Shown in pieces: positions 6,365 to 7,318 of a stretch of DNA of 7,318 nucleotides. Under the pieces are notes generated by a model. It had not been told where the DNA came from, did no database searches, and saw nothing but the letters and a program-made list of their open reading frames with translations. The DNA is from CAVTWJ01 sp963849485 (GTDB lineage: Bacteria > Oederibacteriota > Muellerivitia > Muellerivitales > Muellerivitaceae), in NCBI GenBank assembly GCA_963849485.1, contig CAWKIF010000038.1, positions 1 to 7,318 of the forward strand, given 5' to 3'. The position numbers and the translations under genes were made by a program. The stretch's first letter is position 1, and every line of letters starts with the position of its first letter.

Positions 6365-6371
6365 AACCGGT

Positions 6372-7318
6372 ATGAAAAAGTTATTGGTTTTGACCCTCGC
6401 GATCGTGTCTCCCCTGTTCCAGCCCCTATGGGCTCAAGACGCCCATAGCATGGCAATTGGGGGGGCGACCACTTCCGCAGCCATGGATGTCTTTGGGATG
6501 ATTTGGAACCCGGCCCTCATCGCCTTGCCCGGCAATTCCACCTTTTGGACCCTTTCGACGGGCATTTCAGCCTTCGACAGCAGCAATACCAACACCCCGA
6601 TCCTTCGGCTGAATCCGACCACGGCCCTTCAATCGGGCACCGACCCCGTGAACCGATACCAGGATTACGAGGGGCTGTTCAATGTCCGATATACGAACGC
6701 GGAAGCCGGCTTCCTTTTTGATCAAAGCCTCACGACCCAGGCTTCCAATTCCGCCTATCAATTCTTCAACGACCAATCCACGGGGGCCGTTTTGGGGACT
6801 TATAACAACTTGAATTTCCTTGAAACCAGGCAACAAATCGCCAGCCTGATCATCAGCTATGGCCAGCCTTTGCCTCTCGGCGCTATGCCGGTTTATGTGG
6901 GCGGAAGCTTGAAGTACGAGGATGGCATTCAATATTCCCAAAAAAACCTCACTGGTACCTTCACTTCAGGTCCCGGAAACACCACAAGCAGTTACCAGTA
7001 CACCCAAACGACCTCCTCCAACGGTTTGGGGTTAAGCATCGACGCTGGATTCCTGGCCCAACTGACCGATTCCATCCAAATGGGCATGATGTTCGAGAAT
7101 ATCCAATCCAACTTCAGCTGGACCGCCACCCAGCAAACCCTCAATTTGGACCCTTACTCCGGTCAAGCGACTGTCGCCCCTAATTCCACTCTCAACAACC
7201 AGACCATCACCGCCAACTTCCCCTATATCACCCGCTTGGGGCTGACGGCGTCGCCCAGGGGAAAAACATTTATTTATTGGGAGAGGTGGAATGGGCGCCC
7301 AACCACACCAACTGGAAA
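6372..7318 (+). CDS. Outer-membrane beta-barrel protein of the PorV/UPF0164 or TraF-like type, 3' partial, with a frame break near the end
   Basis: The N-terminus is a clear signal peptide (MKKLLVLTLAIVSPLFQPLWA, cleavage probably after Ala21). The mature start carries AIGGATTSAAMDVFGMIWNP, matching the GGA...D...WNPA pattern seen at the beginning of PorV/PorQ, TraF-like and FadL-like barrel proteins. The rest alternates polar and hydrophobic residues in beta-strand fashion, with barrel-like pieces such as SLIISYGQPLPLG, VYVGGSLKYEDG, LGLSIDAGFLAQLTDSIQMG and ITANFPYITRLGLTASP. It is rich in Asn, Thr, Ser and Gln and the sequence seen has no cysteine. About 315 residues are present, and the end lies beyond the window. 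From about 7258 the frame is wrong: adding one base gives GKNIYLLGEVEWAPNHTNWK, a good barrel strand, to the window end. Exact family and cargo are uncertain. Confidence 0.75.
   Translation, partial: MKKLLVLTLAIVSPLFQPLWAQDAHSMAIGGATTSAAMDVFGMIWNPALIALPGNSTFWTLSTGISAFDSSNTNTPILRLNPTTALQSGTDPVNRYQDYEGLFNVRYTNAEAGFLFDQSLTTQASNSAYQFFNDQSTGAVLGTYNNLNFLETRQQIASLIISYGQPLPLGAMPVYVGGSLKYEDGIQYSQKNLTGTFTSGPGNTTSSYQYTQTTSSNGLGLSIDAGFLAQLTDSIQMGMMFENIQSNFSWTATQQTLNLDPYSGQATVAPNSTLNNQTITANFPYITRLGLTASPRGKTFIYWERWNGRPTTPTG
7258..7266 (+). other. Frame-break site in a GGGGAAAAA run of the barrel gene
   Basis: After codons for LTASPR the open frame gives FIYWERWNGRPTTPTG, which is unlike the barrel upstream. 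Inserting one G (7258-7261 run) or one A (7262-7266 run) gives the same result, PRGKNIYLLGEVEWAP. Adjacent G4 and A5 runs are typical sites for a one-base undercall or for slippage. Confidence 0.7.

Noticed and set aside
6567..6941. Minus-strand ORF of 124 codons
   Set aside because: Opposite the barrel gene, whose signal peptide and strand pattern support the plus strand. No initiation signal was seen for the minus ORF.

Overview
The window comes from a Gram-negative (diderm) bacterium. It carries genes for lipopolysaccharide (LPS) inner-core heptose synthesis and lipid A export, a secreted periplasmic-type protein, and a signal-peptide-bearing beta-barrel-type outer-membrane protein. The DNA is GC-rich by eye, genes are tightly packed, and no tRNA, rRNA, CRISPR array or insertion sequence is visible. 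I cannot name the phylum. An MsbA / split-HldE operon beside DUF1573-like and PorV/TraF-like proteins fits many poorly cultivated diderm lineages.

Layout. Bases 1-126 are non-coding and hold a degenerate tandem repeat (51-86). From 4034 down to 127, on the minus strand, runs a compact operon: msbA (lipid A ABC exporter), gmhB (heptose-bisphosphate phosphatase), rfaE1 (heptose-7-phosphate kinase) and rfaE2 (heptose-1-phosphate adenylyltransferase). msbA/gmhB and gmhB/rfaE1 overlap by 4 nt, and the rfaE1 stop codon lies inside the rfaE2 Shine-Dalgarno sequence. Together the last three genes make ADP-D-glycero-D-manno-heptose from heptose-7-phosphate; the isomerase (gmhA) and epimerase (hldD) are not in the window. 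A strong intrinsic terminator (4053-4086) separates this operon from a minus-strand secreted DUF1573-type protein (4155-5222). Upstream of that, also on the minus strand, is an unrecognised, very tryptophan-rich polytopic membrane protein (5337-6242). A divergent promoter region (6243-6371) then leads to a plus-strand outer-membrane beta-barrel-like protein that runs off the window end.

Two hidden frame breaks are the main surprises. The first 46 or so residues of MsbA, including most of transmembrane helix 1, lie in another frame upstream of the apparent ATG at 3895; removing one base near 3914 restores a 601-residue protein. Near 7258-7266 the plus-strand barrel gene loses frame in a GGGGAAAAA run; one extra base restores a convincing beta-strand sequence up to the window end. 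Either could be an assembly or sequencing error or a real mutation. The divergent region also holds sigma70-like promoters placed so close to both ATGs that leaderless mRNAs are plausible. I see no evidence for a wholly new defence or mobile system here.
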